A stretch of DNA of 37,530 bases from Bacillaceae bacterium S4-13-56 (GCA_040191315.1 JAWJLM010000046.1:1-37530), one strand, 5' to 3'; numbered from the stretch's first letter, positions 1-9,044 are shown. Program-made: numbers and translations. Notes: generated by a model from the letters alone, not told the origin.

Positions 1-15
1 TTGGTATTTAGCCAT
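1..15 (-). CDS. possible 5' end of a gene running out of the window
   Basis: On the minus strand an ATG at 15 reads MAKYQ to the window edge. AAAGGGTG lies about 6 bases upstream as a ribosome binding site. A second short frame (8-73, 21 codons) has a GGGGGA site and ends over this ATG, so it could be a coupled leader peptide or chance. Only five codons are visible and no product can be named. Confidence 0.3.
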
Positions 16-133
16 TTAGAACACCCTTTCTGAACGTATTCTTTTTCAAAACTTGTGAACTCGAATTCATCATCAATTCCCCCTGTACTTTGTTTGAAAA
101 TTCGAGTCACTGTAAGAGTAGTTCTTAAAATCA

Positions 134-176
134 AAAAGTCCCTCTCTGGACGAATGGAACAGAGGGGGATTTTCTT
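134..176 (-). terminator. Rho-independent terminator (works on either strand)
   Basis: CCCTCT (140-145) pairs with AGAGGG (161-166). On the minus strand the stem is followed by CTTTTTGATTTT, on the plus strand by TTTTCTTTCTT. It probably ends transcription of the GT39-like gene. The stretch 177-328 is AT-rich and I see no gene in it. Confidence 0.65.
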
Positions 177-328
177 TCTTAAGAAAACCATTTTATTTAA
201 TTCTTACATATAAATATTATTCTATTTCAAAAATTCTTATTAGAGACTAGCTACGAAAGAGGAATAAATTCATTAAATTGATATTGCAAGAAAATATTTC
301 CTTGGGAATAGAAACTATACTAATAGAG

Positions 329-1762
329 CTAATCTATCCATTCATATAGAGTAATCTCATAATATACCTGATCAAACAAAGGATTGGATTGGAATGATTG
401 AATCTTTCTAAGATGTTCCTCAACACCAATTCCTTGTAATTTGAATCCATTGACAACATGGTCCGTCAAATAGATGGTCGAGTCTTTATAATACAACCGA
501 TCATTAGCGAATATGGGGAATGAATAAACTCTTTTATACGGAAAGGAAGATTTATAATAATCCATCATTCTAATTTCTTCCCATGCATAAACAACCTTTT
601 TATCATCCAAAGAATCCAAATACTCCACTAATTGAATTGTAGCTGGAACTTCTTCTTTTTGTTCCTTCATCAAAAAAACTCCTGCTAAAGATTGGATCAT
701 GATAGTGATTAATAATAGGGAAATTGTTTTTTTGCTTGAAGCCTTCAAAATAACAATTACAGCCCAGAAAGTTAGAAGAAGTAAAAGCGGGGCAAGATGT
801 CTAGCTTTTTCTACATTTTGTCCGAAAATGACCCAGAGAAAATAGGATACTCCCAGTAAAGTCAGGCAAAATCCAAATGGGTTTCCTAAACGATTTTTGC
901 TAAGAAAGGCTCTTAAGATGATAAGAGTCCAAACTAAAAGGAGCACCCAATTATGTGTAGACAATGCAGACCACGTAAAATGATATAACGTCAACCCAAT
1001 CCTTTCATAGATGGGGCGATTGATATCTACCCCCCATTCCGAGAAATGTCCACCTGTAAATCCTAATGCAAGCTCAATAAAATTTTCTAAGCTTCCTTCC
1101 GAAATAATAAGAGCACCTATCCAAATAAATTGCGAAACAATCGTTAATAAAAACATGAAAATGATTTTTAATTTTGAACGATTCTGTTTTAACTCATAAA
1201 GCCATAAAAATACTAAACCAACCCCAACAGGAATATATGAAATCCTTATCCCCATTAAAACACTAAAGATTAAAACTAAAATGATGTGATTAGACCATGT
1301 TGGTTTTAAAATGGCTTTATCTAAAAACCATAAATACCACCAGAATATACTTATTGCCATGGCTTCAGACATTGGTAAGGAAGTTAAAACAAACCCATAG
1401 GGAAGGCTTTGCCACACTAGGACCGCTACCAGTGAATGAACCCTGTTAATATAAGCTCTAGCTAAACCATACATTGGAATGATCGATAAGGTGAACATGA
1501 TTTTATTTAGAATGACTAAAGCCTCAATTGGATCACTAATCCACTGATGAATTAGGCTCCCTCCAAGAATAAAGTATGGGTATCCCGGGAAGTGAGGCTG
1601 CATTTGTCTTAAATCAAACCAGTCCAACGCAAGCGCGAAATCCACTTGATCCCATGTAGCAGCGTAATTACTTATGTACAAGAATCTACTCACTACTACA
1701 CTAAAAAGGATGAGGAGAAGAAAAGCTTCTAATTTTTTCTCTTTTAAACTTTCAATCACCAT
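329..1762 (-). CDS. GT-C (family 39-like) membrane glycosyltransferase
   Basis: A 477-residue polytopic membrane protein with about ten hydrophobic segments. The first segment (residues 14-28) is followed by an external loop with WDQVDFA and then HFPGYPYF, the acidic first-loop arrangement expected of polyprenyl-phosphate-sugar-dependent GT-C enzymes. The C-terminal 110 residues are soluble and probably extracytoplasmic. The start has AAAAAAGGAG about 9 bases upstream. It lies downstream of the FTR1 gene but a terminator-like hairpin separates them. The nearby DPM1-like transferase (3644-4414) could supply its lipid-linked sugar donor. The sugar and acceptor cannot be told. Confidence 0.7.
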   Translation of the reverse strand: MVIESLKEKKLEAFLLLILFSVVVSRFLYISNYAATWDQVDFALALDWFDLRQMQPHFPGYPYFILGGSLIHQWISDPIEALVILNKIMFTLSIIPMYGLARAYINRVHSLVAVLVWQSLPYGFVLTSLPMSEAMAISIFWWYLWFLDKAILKPTWSNHIILVLIFSVLMGIRISYIPVGVGLVFLWLYELKQNRSKLKIIFMFLLTIVSQFIWIGALIISEGSLENFIELALGFTGGHFSEWGVDINRPIYERIGLTLYHFTWSALSTHNWVLLLVWTLIILRAFLSKNRLGNPFGFCLTLLGVSYFLWVIFGQNVEKARHLAPLLLLLTFWAVIVILKASSKKTISLLLITIMIQSLAGVFLMKEQKEEVPATIQLVEYLDSLDDKKVVYAWEEIRMMDYYKSSFPYKRVYSFPIFANDRLYYKDSTIYLTDHVVNGFKLQGIGVEEHLRKIQSFQSNPLFDQVYYEITLYEWID

Positions 1763-1784
1763 AAGCGGAATTCTCCTTTTTTAC

Positions 1785-1820
1785 ACACAAAAGCAAGGCA
1801 TCCAAATAGAAGCCTTGCCT
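1785..1820 (-). terminator. terminator after the FTR1 gene
   Basis: GCAAGGC (1793-1799) pairs with GCCTTGC (1812-1818) across a 12-base loop. On the minus strand the stem is followed by TTTTGTGTG, a moderate U-tract. It may stop only part of the transcription, so the GT39-like gene could still be reached from the Fur-controlled promoter. Confidence 0.6.
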
Positions 1821-1833
1821 TTAAGGGGGGAAT

Positions 1834-2778
1834 TTATTTGGTTGAAGACCTAACTTGTGAAATAGTTAACTTATTCTTCACAGAAACTTGTTGTGATTTA
1901 CCCTCAGAAGTTTTTTCACTTTTATTATTAGTACTAACTAATAAGTATATAACTACAAAATAGCCTATATACGCTATTACTTCTTCAATAGATGGCATCG
2001 ATGAATACCCCAAAAATGCTTTTAAGAATATTCCAATTTCACCTGAAAGTAATGGAGCTACTCCCGTATCTCGGAGATAATGCGTATAATCAATTGGGTG
2101 TTCCGGTAACAACCATGTTATATCATAAACCTTTGGCATAACAGTCCCCAACATTCCAATATCCTGCATCATGGAAATTCCTTGAACAAGTAACCCTGCT
2201 GCAATTAAAACAATAAATGCGCCAGTTACTTTAAAGAAGGTTTTAAGAGGAATTCGCATGGTTCCTTTAATAAAGAGATAGTACAGAAGAGTTGCAATAG
2301 CGACACCCGTAATAGCTCCCCATCCTTCTACTGCATTTTGAATATTTCCTCCTGTAATAGCCACAAAGAAGAAAACAGTTTCAATTCCCTCACGTAACAC
2401 AACTAAGAAAGAGTGAATAACCATTCCAACTACATTTCCTGTAGATATATAATGATCCATCTTACCTTCCATGTTGGCTTTCATATCACGACTGTGTTTT
2501 GCCATCCAAAAAACCATTTGTGTAAGTAGTAAGGATGAAACCAATATTATGCCTATTTTTAAATAGATTTCGCTTCCCATTGCTGCAAATCCTGTAAAGA
2601 CTACCTGGAATAGCATAGCCACCCCTACACTAGCTAAAACAGCTAAGCTAGCACCAAGCCATACATATTTAGAATATCTAGCATTGTTAGTCTTTTTTAA
2701 ATAAGTAACAATAATTCCAATGATTAAAAGTGCTTCAAAGACTTCACGAAAGGTGATCAACAAAGCTTGAACTTGCAT
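1834..2778 (-). CDS. efeU: FTR1-family high-affinity iron permease (EfeU/YwbL-like)
   Basis: A 314-residue inner-membrane protein with seven or eight hydrophobic segments. Two REXXE iron motifs are visible: REVFE at residues 11-15, in the first membrane segment, and REGIE at 129-133. These are the ferric-iron ligands of the FTR1/EfeU family. The start has GGGGGA about 8 bases upstream. It follows the 2807-3565 gene by 28 bases and shares its Fur-box promoter, so it should be induced in iron limitation. No EfeB-type peroxidase gene is visible. The lysine-rich C-terminal tail after residue 285 looks cytoplasmic and weakly conserved. The symbol is by family only. Confidence 0.9.
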   Translation of the reverse strand: MQVQALLITFREVFEALLIIGIIVTYLKKTNNARYSKYVWLGASLAVLASVGVAMLFQVVFTGFAAMGSEIYLKIGIILVSSLLLTQMVFWMAKHSRDMKANMEGKMDHYISTGNVVGMVIHSFLVVLREGIETVFFFVAITGGNIQNAVEGWGAITGVAIATLLYYLFIKGTMRIPLKTFFKVTGAFIVLIAAGLLVQGISMMQDIGMLGTVMPKVYDITWLLPEHPIDYTHYLRDTGVAPLLSGEIGIFLKAFLGYSSMPSIEEVIAYIGYFVVIYLLVSTNNKSEKTSEGKSQQVSVKNKLTISQVRSSTK

Positions 2779-2806
2779 CGTGAAATTCCCCCAATCCCCA
2801 ACATCC

Positions 2807-3565
2807 TTATTTTTGTTTTCGCTTACGATTAACGTATATTACAACACCTAAGATGAACACAACTAATACGATAATTGGTATCCAGTTTTTAATGTCAGAA
2901 AGATCTATCCAGTCATTTGTGTTCACATTTGATTCTTCCAAATTTTCATTAGAATCATTAAAATGTCCAACCTCTATGCTTGGCATATTAAATTGTTCTT
3001 GAAGTTCAACGAGGATAACTTCTTTTTTCTCTAAAAAGAGCTCCTTATCCTGTTCCTTTTCACCTACACCAAACAATCCAGGGTTTCCTAGCGATTCTAA
3101 TGCTGCATCAAAAGCATCTCTCAATTGCTGGTCGGCTTCTGGATCTTGACTTTCAATGACTGGTGCTAAGGCCTTATATGTAGCAAAACTTTTGGCTAGC
3201 AGTTTTTTTGATGTATCAAAATCCTCAAAGCCCTTATCAATACTCTCTAGTCTTCTTGCTATATTTAATACGAGTACTTTTTGCATATCTTGGATAACTA
3301 GATCCTTATCCTTGTTATTTAGATGTGTTAAGACTGTTTCAGCAGGCTCAGTACCCATATGCATATCAAGCTCTTCTTTAACAGTATTAAATATTTCCGT
3401 AGCAGATTGAAAATTTGGTGGATCTTCATTTAAATAGGTGACCATTTTTTTATACACTTCTGCCACCGCTTCTTCATTAGGGTCACCATAAGAATAAGCA
3501 AAGACTTGACTTATATTTGTAAAAACTAAAAAAATACCTAATAAAGTTATTACTAGCTTTTTCAT
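2807..3565 (-). CDS. secreted, C-terminally anchored partner of the FTR1 permease
   Basis: The 252-residue frame begins MKKLVITLLGIFLVF, a signal peptide ending near FAYSYGD. The chosen ATG (3565) has GAGGAGG 7-8 bases upstream. The longer frame would begin inside the Fur box and is rejected. The mature part is acidic and helical, with no lipobox, and ends in a membrane segment (about 230-247) and a KRKRKQK-like basic tail. It would sit outside the cell, anchored by its C-terminus. Together with the FTR1 gene 28 bases downstream it probably presents iron to the permease. This is inference from context; I see no cupredoxin or M75 peptidase motifs of classical EfeO. Confidence 0.75.
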   Translation of the reverse strand: MKKLVITLLGIFLVFTNISQVFAYSYGDPNEEAVAEVYKKMVTYLNEDPPNFQSATEIFNTVKEELDMHMGTEPAETVLTHLNNKDKDLVIQDMQKVLVLNIARRLESIDKGFEDFDTSKKLLAKSFATYKALAPVIESQDPEADQQLRDAFDAALESLGNPGLFGVGEKEQDKELFLEKKEVILVELQEQFNMPSIEVGHFNDSNENLEESNVNTNDWIDLSDIKNWIPIIVLVVFILGVVIYVNRKRKQK

Positions 3566-3583
3566 ATAGGAAGCCTCCTCATC

Positions 3584-3616
3584 GACAATGATAATGATTC
3601 TCATTATTATTGTCAA
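3584..3616 (-). promoter_or_regulatory. Fur-box promoter of the FTR1 iron-uptake unit
   Basis: A 14-3-14 near-palindrome with one mismatch (3584-3614), built of GATAATGATT-type Fur half-sites, is embedded in a sigma-A promoter on the minus strand. The -35 is TTGACA (3611-3616), the spacer is exactly 17 bases and the -10 is TATCAT (3588-3593). Ferrous Fur bound here would cover the whole promoter. The leader is very short, because the RBS lies at about 3572-3578. Confidence 0.9.
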
Positions 3617-3643
3617 TTCTATTTTTAAATTTTCACATAATAT

Positions 3644-4414
3644 TCATAAATTCTCGATTTTTCTAACTGCAGGATTTTCTAGAATGTGTCGATTTCTTTG
3701 AATATTTACCTTTTTCACTGGGCGTTTCAGTTCTCTTATTATGGCCGGTAGTACTGAAGTTATATAAGCCTTAAATTTAATAAATGACTGTCCCTTTGAT
3801 CTTACTTGATATTGAATAGGAATCTCTTTTATTCGAAACCCTTTTCGTACAAGGTTGAGTGTTATGACTTGAGCATAATTATAGTCATGTATAATTTCAG
3901 CATGCTCCATAGCCTGGTTAGAGAAAGCTCTCATTCCCGATTGTCCATCAAAGATCCATTTCCTAAGAAAAATAGATTGAAGGAAAGTAAAGAAATAATT
4001 TCCCAATCTTCTGTGAAGTTTCATTCCTTTAATTGTGCCTAAAAACCTTGAACCCATAACATAATCAGCGTCACCTTCAAAAATCGGCACTAATAAATCC
4101 GGAATTTGTTCAGGTGGGTACTCATTATCAGCATCGATCATTACTCCAATATCCGCTCCAAGTTCAAATGATTTTTTTAATCCCGTACGAACTGCTGCAC
4201 CTAAACCTTTGTTATATGGCTGTTTCACTATATAATCAGCACCTGCTTGTTTGGCAATCAGCACAGTTGCATCGGTAGACCCATCATCTATAACCAATAC
4301 CTCCATTTTTACTTGTGGGTGATAGTTTCTAGGGATGCGATGGATAACCTCAGCTATAGATTCCTCTTCATTATAAGCTGGCAAAAAAACTATTACATGT
4401 TGCTCCGTCATCAT
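3644..4414 (-). CDS. family 2 glycosyltransferase, DPM1-like (polyprenyl-phosphate sugar synthase)
   Basis: A 256-residue soluble GT-A enzyme. PAYNEEESI near residue 12, VIDDGSTD near 44, NKGLGAA near 70, the DxD-like IDADNEYPP near 95 and GSRFLG near 122 follow the GT2 order, with DGQSGMRAF matching the dolichol-phosphate mannosyltransferase group. It should transfer a sugar from a nucleotide donor to undecaprenyl phosphate. The ATG lies in an ATGA overlap with the stop of the upstream gene (4411-4414), so the two are translationally coupled. It is the last gene of the glycan operon. Its product could be the donor for the GT39-like enzyme at 329-1762. No membrane segments are obvious. Confidence 0.85.
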   Translation of the reverse strand: MMTEQHVIVFLPAYNEEESIAEVIHRIPRNYHPQVKMEVLVIDDGSTDATVLIAKQAGADYIVKQPYNKGLGAAVRTGLKKSFELGADIGVMIDADNEYPPEQIPDLLVPIFEGDADYVMGSRFLGTIKGMKLHRRLGNYFFTFLQSIFLRKWIFDGQSGMRAFSNQAMEHAEIIHDYNYAQVITLNLVRKGFRIKEIPIQYQVRSKGQSFIKFKAYITSVLPAIIRELKRPVKKVNIQRNRHILENPAVRKIENL

Positions 4415-5868
4415 TGCGTCCTCTCCTTAAACGAATCCACTAACACTTTTCCTCTGGAGTGATCTGGGAATGGTGCACCTAATAAATATGCAATAGTTGG
4501 AGCCATAGATACAAGACTGTGTTTATCCTCCACTTTCTGTCCTGGCTTAATATGTGGGCCATGCATAAAGAAAGGAACATATCGTTCTCCTTCATCTAAA
4601 TGGCCATGACCGCCAATACCATCTGCCTGTCCATGATCTGCACAAATGATCAATGTTGTATTCTCCATCTTCCCTTGCTCACTAAGCCATTCCACGAAGG
4701 ATTCTATATGTGCATCGGCTTCTTCAATTTTTTGAATATATTCATCATAAAGAACTCCACGGCTATGACCCGTTTGATCTGTTGAAATTAACTGTACAAT
4801 AAATAAATCAGGATCTTGTTCAGTAATGATCTTCCTTGCACCCTCCATGATCTTTTGATCGGCTACATCATTTTTCATAACAGCCGTTACCGTGTCTACA
4901 TCATCTCCAAATGAATCTACTAGATGAGCAATTCCCAATAGACGTCCTTTTTTATTTACTTTCCTTAAAGAATCAAAAATACTTTCAACCTTTATTCCTA
5001 GCTTCCAAACCATATTTGAGGTTATTCCATGTTCAAATGGGTACGTTCCTGTGAACATAGAGGAAAAGCAGACAACTGTTCTTGCTGGATAAACTGTTTC
5101 CATATTGGTATATTCTGTACCATTCTTTTTCAAAGAATCCAAGAATGGAGTATTTGCTTCTGCGAATCTCTCCTTTCGCATTCCATCAATAACAATAACA
5201 ATTACTTTATCGCTAATGCCTTTGTGGGGAGTGTCAGGATCTTCGGTATATGTGTTATATGGGGTCGGCTTCCAATCGAACAAGAAATGGTGAAGTACCC
5301 ATGCATAGATAAAAAGTAAGAAAGCAGAAATGATTGATGTTTGAAGAAGACCCACATGAAAGCTATTTTCATAAATTTGAACATAAAAATAGTCCCATAA
5401 AGAAAGTAAGAATATAAATTTTGGTAGTTGTTCTTGAGCATTCCCACTGGTTGAATCACTATTTTTAAGAACTAATTTCCAAAATCGAGTAAAGTTAAGC
5501 CAAGTCGTTCCGATCCTTAAGTGGTAATAGATTGTACCCCAGAAGAATACAGTAAAAAAGAAATAAAGTCCTATTGAAAATAGAATAAGAGTAATATTTA
5601 TTTCATTCCAAAATAGAAGGAAGACAACTATAGGAATCCATAGGTAATTTCTTAAAAATAATGGGAAATCGTAGACAAAATAAAGAATAATGAAAGGTAA
5701 TAGTAAAAGAAAACTAATTCCAAGGCCCACAATATGTAGATCAGGCAATTGAAATAGCCAATAAAGAACCATCGTTCCTACAACAAAAATAGGGGTAAAA
5801 GGCTTCCCCTCATTTAATAAATTCCAACACCTTGCAGCAAATTTTTCGAATTTAGATGCACTTTTCAT
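4411..5868 (-). CDS. membrane-anchored alkaline-phosphatase-superfamily phosphodiesterase/phosphotransferase
   Basis: A 485-residue protein. The first ~200 residues hold five or six hydrophobic segments; the rest is an alkaline-phosphatase-fold domain. Metal-site signatures are visible: VIVIDGMRKE (Asp, about 226), the nucleophile region ARTVVCFSSMFTG, LISTDQTGH (Asp/His), CADHGQADG and GHGH near the C-terminus. This resembles type I phosphodiesterase/nucleotide pyrophosphatase proteins, and possibly enzymes that modify lipid-linked or wall glycans with phospho-groups. It overlaps its upstream and downstream genes by 4 bases each (ATGA), so it belongs to a coupled operon. The substrate is unknown. 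Confidence 0.8.
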   Translation of the reverse strand: MKSASKFEKFAARCWNLLNEGKPFTPIFVVGTMVLYWLFQLPDLHIVGLGISFLLLLPFIILYFVYDFPLFLRNYLWIPIVVFLLFWNEINITLILFSIGLYFFFTVFFWGTIYYHLRIGTTWLNFTRFWKLVLKNSDSTSGNAQEQLPKFIFLLSLWDYFYVQIYENSFHVGLLQTSIISAFLLFIYAWVLHHFLFDWKPTPYNTYTEDPDTPHKGISDKVIVIVIDGMRKERFAEANTPFLDSLKKNGTEYTNMETVYPARTVVCFSSMFTGTYPFEHGITSNMVWKLGIKVESIFDSLRKVNKKGRLLGIAHLVDSFGDDVDTVTAVMKNDVADQKIMEGARKIITEQDPDLFIVQLISTDQTGHSRGVLYDEYIQKIEEADAHIESFVEWLSEQGKMENTTLIICADHGQADGIGGHGHLDEGERYVPFFMHGPHIKPGQKVEDKHSLVSMAPTIAYLLGAPFPDHSRGKVLVDSFKERTQ

Positions 5869-6839
5869 CTTTTATTCCCCCTTCTGTTTTTTAGGAGTTC
5901 CGACCAATGAAATGGAGAACGTATAATAGCATATATTCCGACTAGGTATGAAAATATAAATTTAAAGGCATGACTTATGAGTGCTATTTGAAAAGCTAGA
6001 CCTCCATCTATCTCTCTACCAATAAGGACCGCTGTCATCATAGCTTCATACGTCCCAATTCCTCCTGGTAAGATCTGAAACACCTGTCCTGCAACTGTTA
6101 TACTATTTATAAACACCGAGGAAAAATAATTTAATTCTAAGCTGAATGCATGGCTAACTCCATATATGACAATTCCTTCAAGAACCCAGCTAACCATTGT
6201 CAGAGAGATAATCAAAATCCCTTTCCTAGAATAGAAGACGGACCGGAGCATCCCCAAGTGTTTCTGGACAAAACCTATTTTTATTTTCTTTGAAAAAAAC
6301 ATTAAAAAAGCAAGAAATACAATTGAGGTAGAAAAATACAAGAGGATTTGATTACTAATCATTCCATAAAAATAAAAAAACCCAAATCCAGAAAAGCTTA
6401 TTAGAACTAATAAGTCTAATAATCGTAGAACAATAACCGAGTGGGTTGCTTCATCTAGAGATAGCTTTCGGTCGTGCATAGCAAAGGCTATCCGAACCCC
6501 ATCTCCAATCTTGATCGGTAATATATGATTAAGAAACATGCTATACCATAGGGCATGGATGCAAACCTGGAAACTAATTCTTCGGTTCACATATAAATAC
6601 CAAGCAAACGCTCTAAGGAAAAATGCACATCCATAAACAAGAAGCATGGCTAAGATCCAAAAAGGATTCTGGATGAGAAACAAGAATCCTGCTTTTAAAA
6701 GGGCAACATCTGCCCACTTCCAGGCAAAAAAAAGAAAAAGCCCAAGGATCAAAAAGCTCGTAAGCAATTTAATTGATTTAACCCCGTTCTTTGTAAGTTT
6801 GTTTTGCTTTTGCAATCGTTTTTCGAATCCCTTCTTCAA
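5865..6839 (-). CDS. lysylphosphatidylglycerol synthase TM-region/YbhN-like integral membrane protein
   Basis: A 324-residue integral membrane protein with about eight segments. It has the pattern of the LPG_synthase_TM (UPF0104) family: an AFFLRAFAWYLYVN stretch, HILPIKIGDGVRIAF, and the late PGGIGTYEAMM motif. It has no aminoacyl-transferase domain, so it resembles the flippase half only. Such proteins are often beside glycan genes and may move a lipid-linked substrate. The frame opens with TTG at 6839 inside the preceding gene (62-base overlap) and has no good RBS there. A later start near 6790, behind GGGG, is possible. The stop overlaps the next ATG. Confidence 0.75.
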   Translation of the reverse strand: MKKGFEKRLQKQNKLTKNGVKSIKLLTSFLILGLFLFFAWKWADVALLKAGFLFLIQNPFWILAMLLVYGCAFFLRAFAWYLYVNRRISFQVCIHALWYSMFLNHILPIKIGDGVRIAFAMHDRKLSLDEATHSVIVLRLLDLLVLISFSGFGFFYFYGMISNQILLYFSTSIVFLAFLMFFSKKIKIGFVQKHLGMLRSVFYSRKGILIISLTMVSWVLEGIVIYGVSHAFSLELNYFSSVFINSITVAGQVFQILPGGIGTYEAMMTAVLIGREIDGGLAFQIALISHAFKFIFSYLVGIYAIIRSPFHWSELLKNRRGNKR

Positions 6840-7731
6840 AGCTAACTTTTGGAGAAAAACTTATTTCTCGATTTGCTTTTTCATAATTTGCCCATGTCCA
6901 TTTTACATCACCTGGCCGGTGATCCTTTTTAATTACCTTTAATCCAGGAAACTCCTCCATGAAATACCCCAAAAGCTCATTCATTGTCTTAGGTTGTCCA
7001 CTTCCTAAATTGTAGATTTCATTGTCTGTTTTTTGATTAAATGCAAGTATAATTCCTTCTACAATATCCTCAATATGGGTATAATCACGTGCTGTATCCC
7101 TTCCAAATACCTCAATGGGCTGATTATTTAATGCATGATCAAGAAAGATAGAAATAGCCATATCAGGTCTGCTCATGGGTCCATATACAGTAAAGAAGCG
7201 AAGTATGGTTAGTTTAAACTGATAGAGACTTTGAAAAGCGTGGCAAAATGACTCAGCACCGTATTTTGCAGCAGCATACGGTGAAGTCACAACTCCCGTA
7301 GCCATGTCTTCTGTCACTGGTATCTGATTTTGATTTCCGTATACAGAGGAACTAGATGAAAAAATAACATGTTCTACTCCTGACTTCCCAGCATATTTTA
7401 GGACATTTACCGTTGCTTTGATGTCATAATCCACATACTCATCTGGTTGCTCTACCGAATAAGCCACACCTGGTAAAGCCGCTAAATGGATAACTTTATC
7501 AAACTTTTCAGAATGAAAAAGACTTTCTACATTTTCTTCCTCTAACAGGTCTAGGTTATGGAACGTAAAATCCCCTACATTACGAATCATTTCTAATTGT
7601 TTCTTTTTCATTTCTATAGGGTAATATGGGTGTAAATTATCAACCACAATCACTCGATGCTCTTGTCTAATTAATTGTTGGCACAAATGGCTCCCAATAA
7701 ACCCTGCACCACCTGTAACTAATATGTTCAA
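6778..7731 (-). CDS. NAD-dependent nucleotide-sugar epimerase (UDP-glucuronate 4-epimerase-like)
   Basis: A 317-residue extended SDR. The Rossmann motif GGAGFIGSH is at residues 7-15 and VVDNLHPYY follows. The catalytic SSSSVYG and the YAAAKYGAE (YxxxK) motif lie at about 126 and 152. The late FFTVYGP, RDYTHIEDIVEG and NLGSGQP motifs are typical of the GalE/CapI/WcaG group. It should epimerise or convert a UDP-sugar for surface glycan synthesis. It starts with TTG preceded by AGGGGTG at 6 bases. It heads a coupled four-gene operon. Only about 24 bases separate its start from the terminator of the Fur-controlled lipoprotein gene, so read-through could supply transcription. Confidence 0.85.
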   Translation of the reverse strand: MNILVTGGAGFIGSHLCQQLIRQEHRVIVVDNLHPYYPIEMKKKQLEMIRNVGDFTFHNLDLLEEENVESLFHSEKFDKVIHLAALPGVAYSVEQPDEYVDYDIKATVNVLKYAGKSGVEHVIFSSSSSVYGNQNQIPVTEDMATGVVTSPYAAAKYGAESFCHAFQSLYQFKLTILRFFTVYGPMSRPDMAISIFLDHALNNQPIEVFGRDTARDYTHIEDIVEGIILAFNQKTDNEIYNLGSGQPKTMNELLGYFMEEFPGLKVIKKDHRPGDVKWTWANYEKANREISFSPKVSFEEGIRKTIAKAKQTYKERG

Positions 7732-7754
7732 TTTTTACACCCCTAATGAATAGT

Positions 7755-7781
7755 GAAAAAAGCCGCTAATGCGGCTTTTTT
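7755..7781 (-). terminator. bidirectional terminator after the lipoprotein gene
   Basis: AGCCGC (7761-7766), loop TAAT, GCGGCT (7771-7776), flanked by an A-run and a T-run. It abuts the lipoprotein stop codon. It is the only barrier between that gene and the glycan operon, where no separate promoter is evident. Confidence 0.9.
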
Positions 7782-9003
7782 ATTGTACTACACCTTTAAG
7801 AACAGGTACAATCGCATCGCTATGTTGTGCTACTTCATCAACATTTTCATTGGCAATTGCTTCATACCACTTTTGAGCATGATCAAGTAGTTCGGTAGTC
7901 TTTTCTTCTCCAAGCTTTTCATTTAAAGCAAGTTCAATATCCTTTAAAAAGATATTACCTTCCATTGCTTGAACACGCGCCTTGGTAACATCTCCTTCTG
8001 CTAGAGATGTGGCTGCTTTTTCATGGTATCCTATAATTTTACCAATAAATGCTTTTACAAATAGATTAGAAACTTCTTCTGGATTAACTTCTGTTGCATC
8101 TGTTTGGCTGAAATCAAAAATTACTTGCAGTTGGTTGGCAGCATCTTCATCTCCACCGGACAAAGAACCCTTTATTGCTTGATAGAATCCAAGTGCTTCT
8201 GCTTGCATAATCATTAATTCTGTTTCATCCGTATTTCCTTCACTTACAGCTTTAGCGATTTTTTCTGCATAGGAATTTGATGCTAAATAATAGCTACGGT
8301 AAATTGTCTTATCTGTGATCTGCTTATATACAGAAAAGTCATCAATATTTCCATTTGTTAATGCCTCTTCTAGAAGAGATAATCCTGTATTAATGCTCTC
8401 TACCATACTATCTTCTCCAGTTAATTCATAATATCCATCACGCTTTTCTGCTGTAGGAATAATGACCTCATTTAATAAATACTTAAACTCTTCAAAAATA
8501 GCTTCTGCTTTTGCTTGTTCACCTGCTTCTAATGCAGTACCTACATCCCCTTGAAGTGATTTCTGCTTGGAATAAAAGTAGGACTGTGTTCCTTTATCGA
8601 TTAATTGACGTGCTACATTTTGCTCTAATTCCCCATTCTTCCCTGCGTTAATTCCTGAGGTGATGAATACATCAAAATCACCAGTTACCGCTTTCAGTTC
8701 GTTTTGGTAAGTTTCTTCTACTAGACTCCAGTCTACTTCTTGATCCTCTTTCATTTTACCTAACTCCGTCATCATTGCTTTATAGTCAGCAACTTGTACT
8801 GCAGTTGCAGATTCTTCTAATGGAAACTCTTCCCCTTGTGTTTGATCCTCTTCAACAGGTGTATTTTCAGTATTTTCCTCTGCTACTTGTGCATTCTCCT
8901 CTGGTTTATCAGCACTAGAATCTTCATTTCCACATCCAGCTAGAACACCTCCAGCTACAAGAATGCTTGCAAATAGTGATAACGCTTTTCTCTTTTCCAT
9001 CAT
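7780..9003 (-). CDS. Fur-regulated surface lipoprotein, probable iron-uptake component
   Basis: A 407-residue lipoprotein. The signal peptide ends in the lipobox VLAGC, with the lipidated Cys at residue 24, followed by an acidic Glu/Thr-rich linker to about 65. The rest is helical. Three segments look alike: around residues 130-175, 220-270 and 315-365 each has a Lys/Tyr-rich helix, an acidic turn with a small residue (LQGDV, VSEGN, LAEGD) and a second helix. This suggests an internal triplication of an all-helical unit. I see no EfeO M75 (HxxE) signature. The promoter holds two Fur boxes, which with the FTR1 operon nearby argues for iron binding or delivery. The exact family is not recognised. 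RBS GGGAGAGAG. Confidence 0.75.
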   Translation of the reverse strand: MMEKRKALSLFASILVAGGVLAGCGNEDSSADKPEENAQVAEENTENTPVEEDQTQGEEFPLEESATAVQVADYKAMMTELGKMKEDQEVDWSLVEETYQNELKAVTGDFDVFITSGINAGKNGELEQNVARQLIDKGTQSYFYSKQKSLQGDVGTALEAGEQAKAEAIFEEFKYLLNEVIIPTAEKRDGYYELTGEDSMVESINTGLSLLEEALTNGNIDDFSVYKQITDKTIYRSYYLASNSYAEKIAKAVSEGNTDETELMIMQAEALGFYQAIKGSLSGGDEDAANQLQVIFDFSQTDATEVNPEEVSNLFVKAFIGKIIGYHEKAATSLAEGDVTKARVQAMEGNIFLKDIELALNEKLGEEKTTELLDHAQKWYEAIANENVDEVAQHSDAIVPVLKGVVQ

Positions 9004-9044
9004 CTACTCTCTCCCTCTCTAGTATGTATTCATTATGGTTTTGT

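Noticed and set aside
3156-3410. 84-residue plus-strand ORF
   Set aside because: It is a shadow of the 2807-3565 gene on the other strand, with no RBS.
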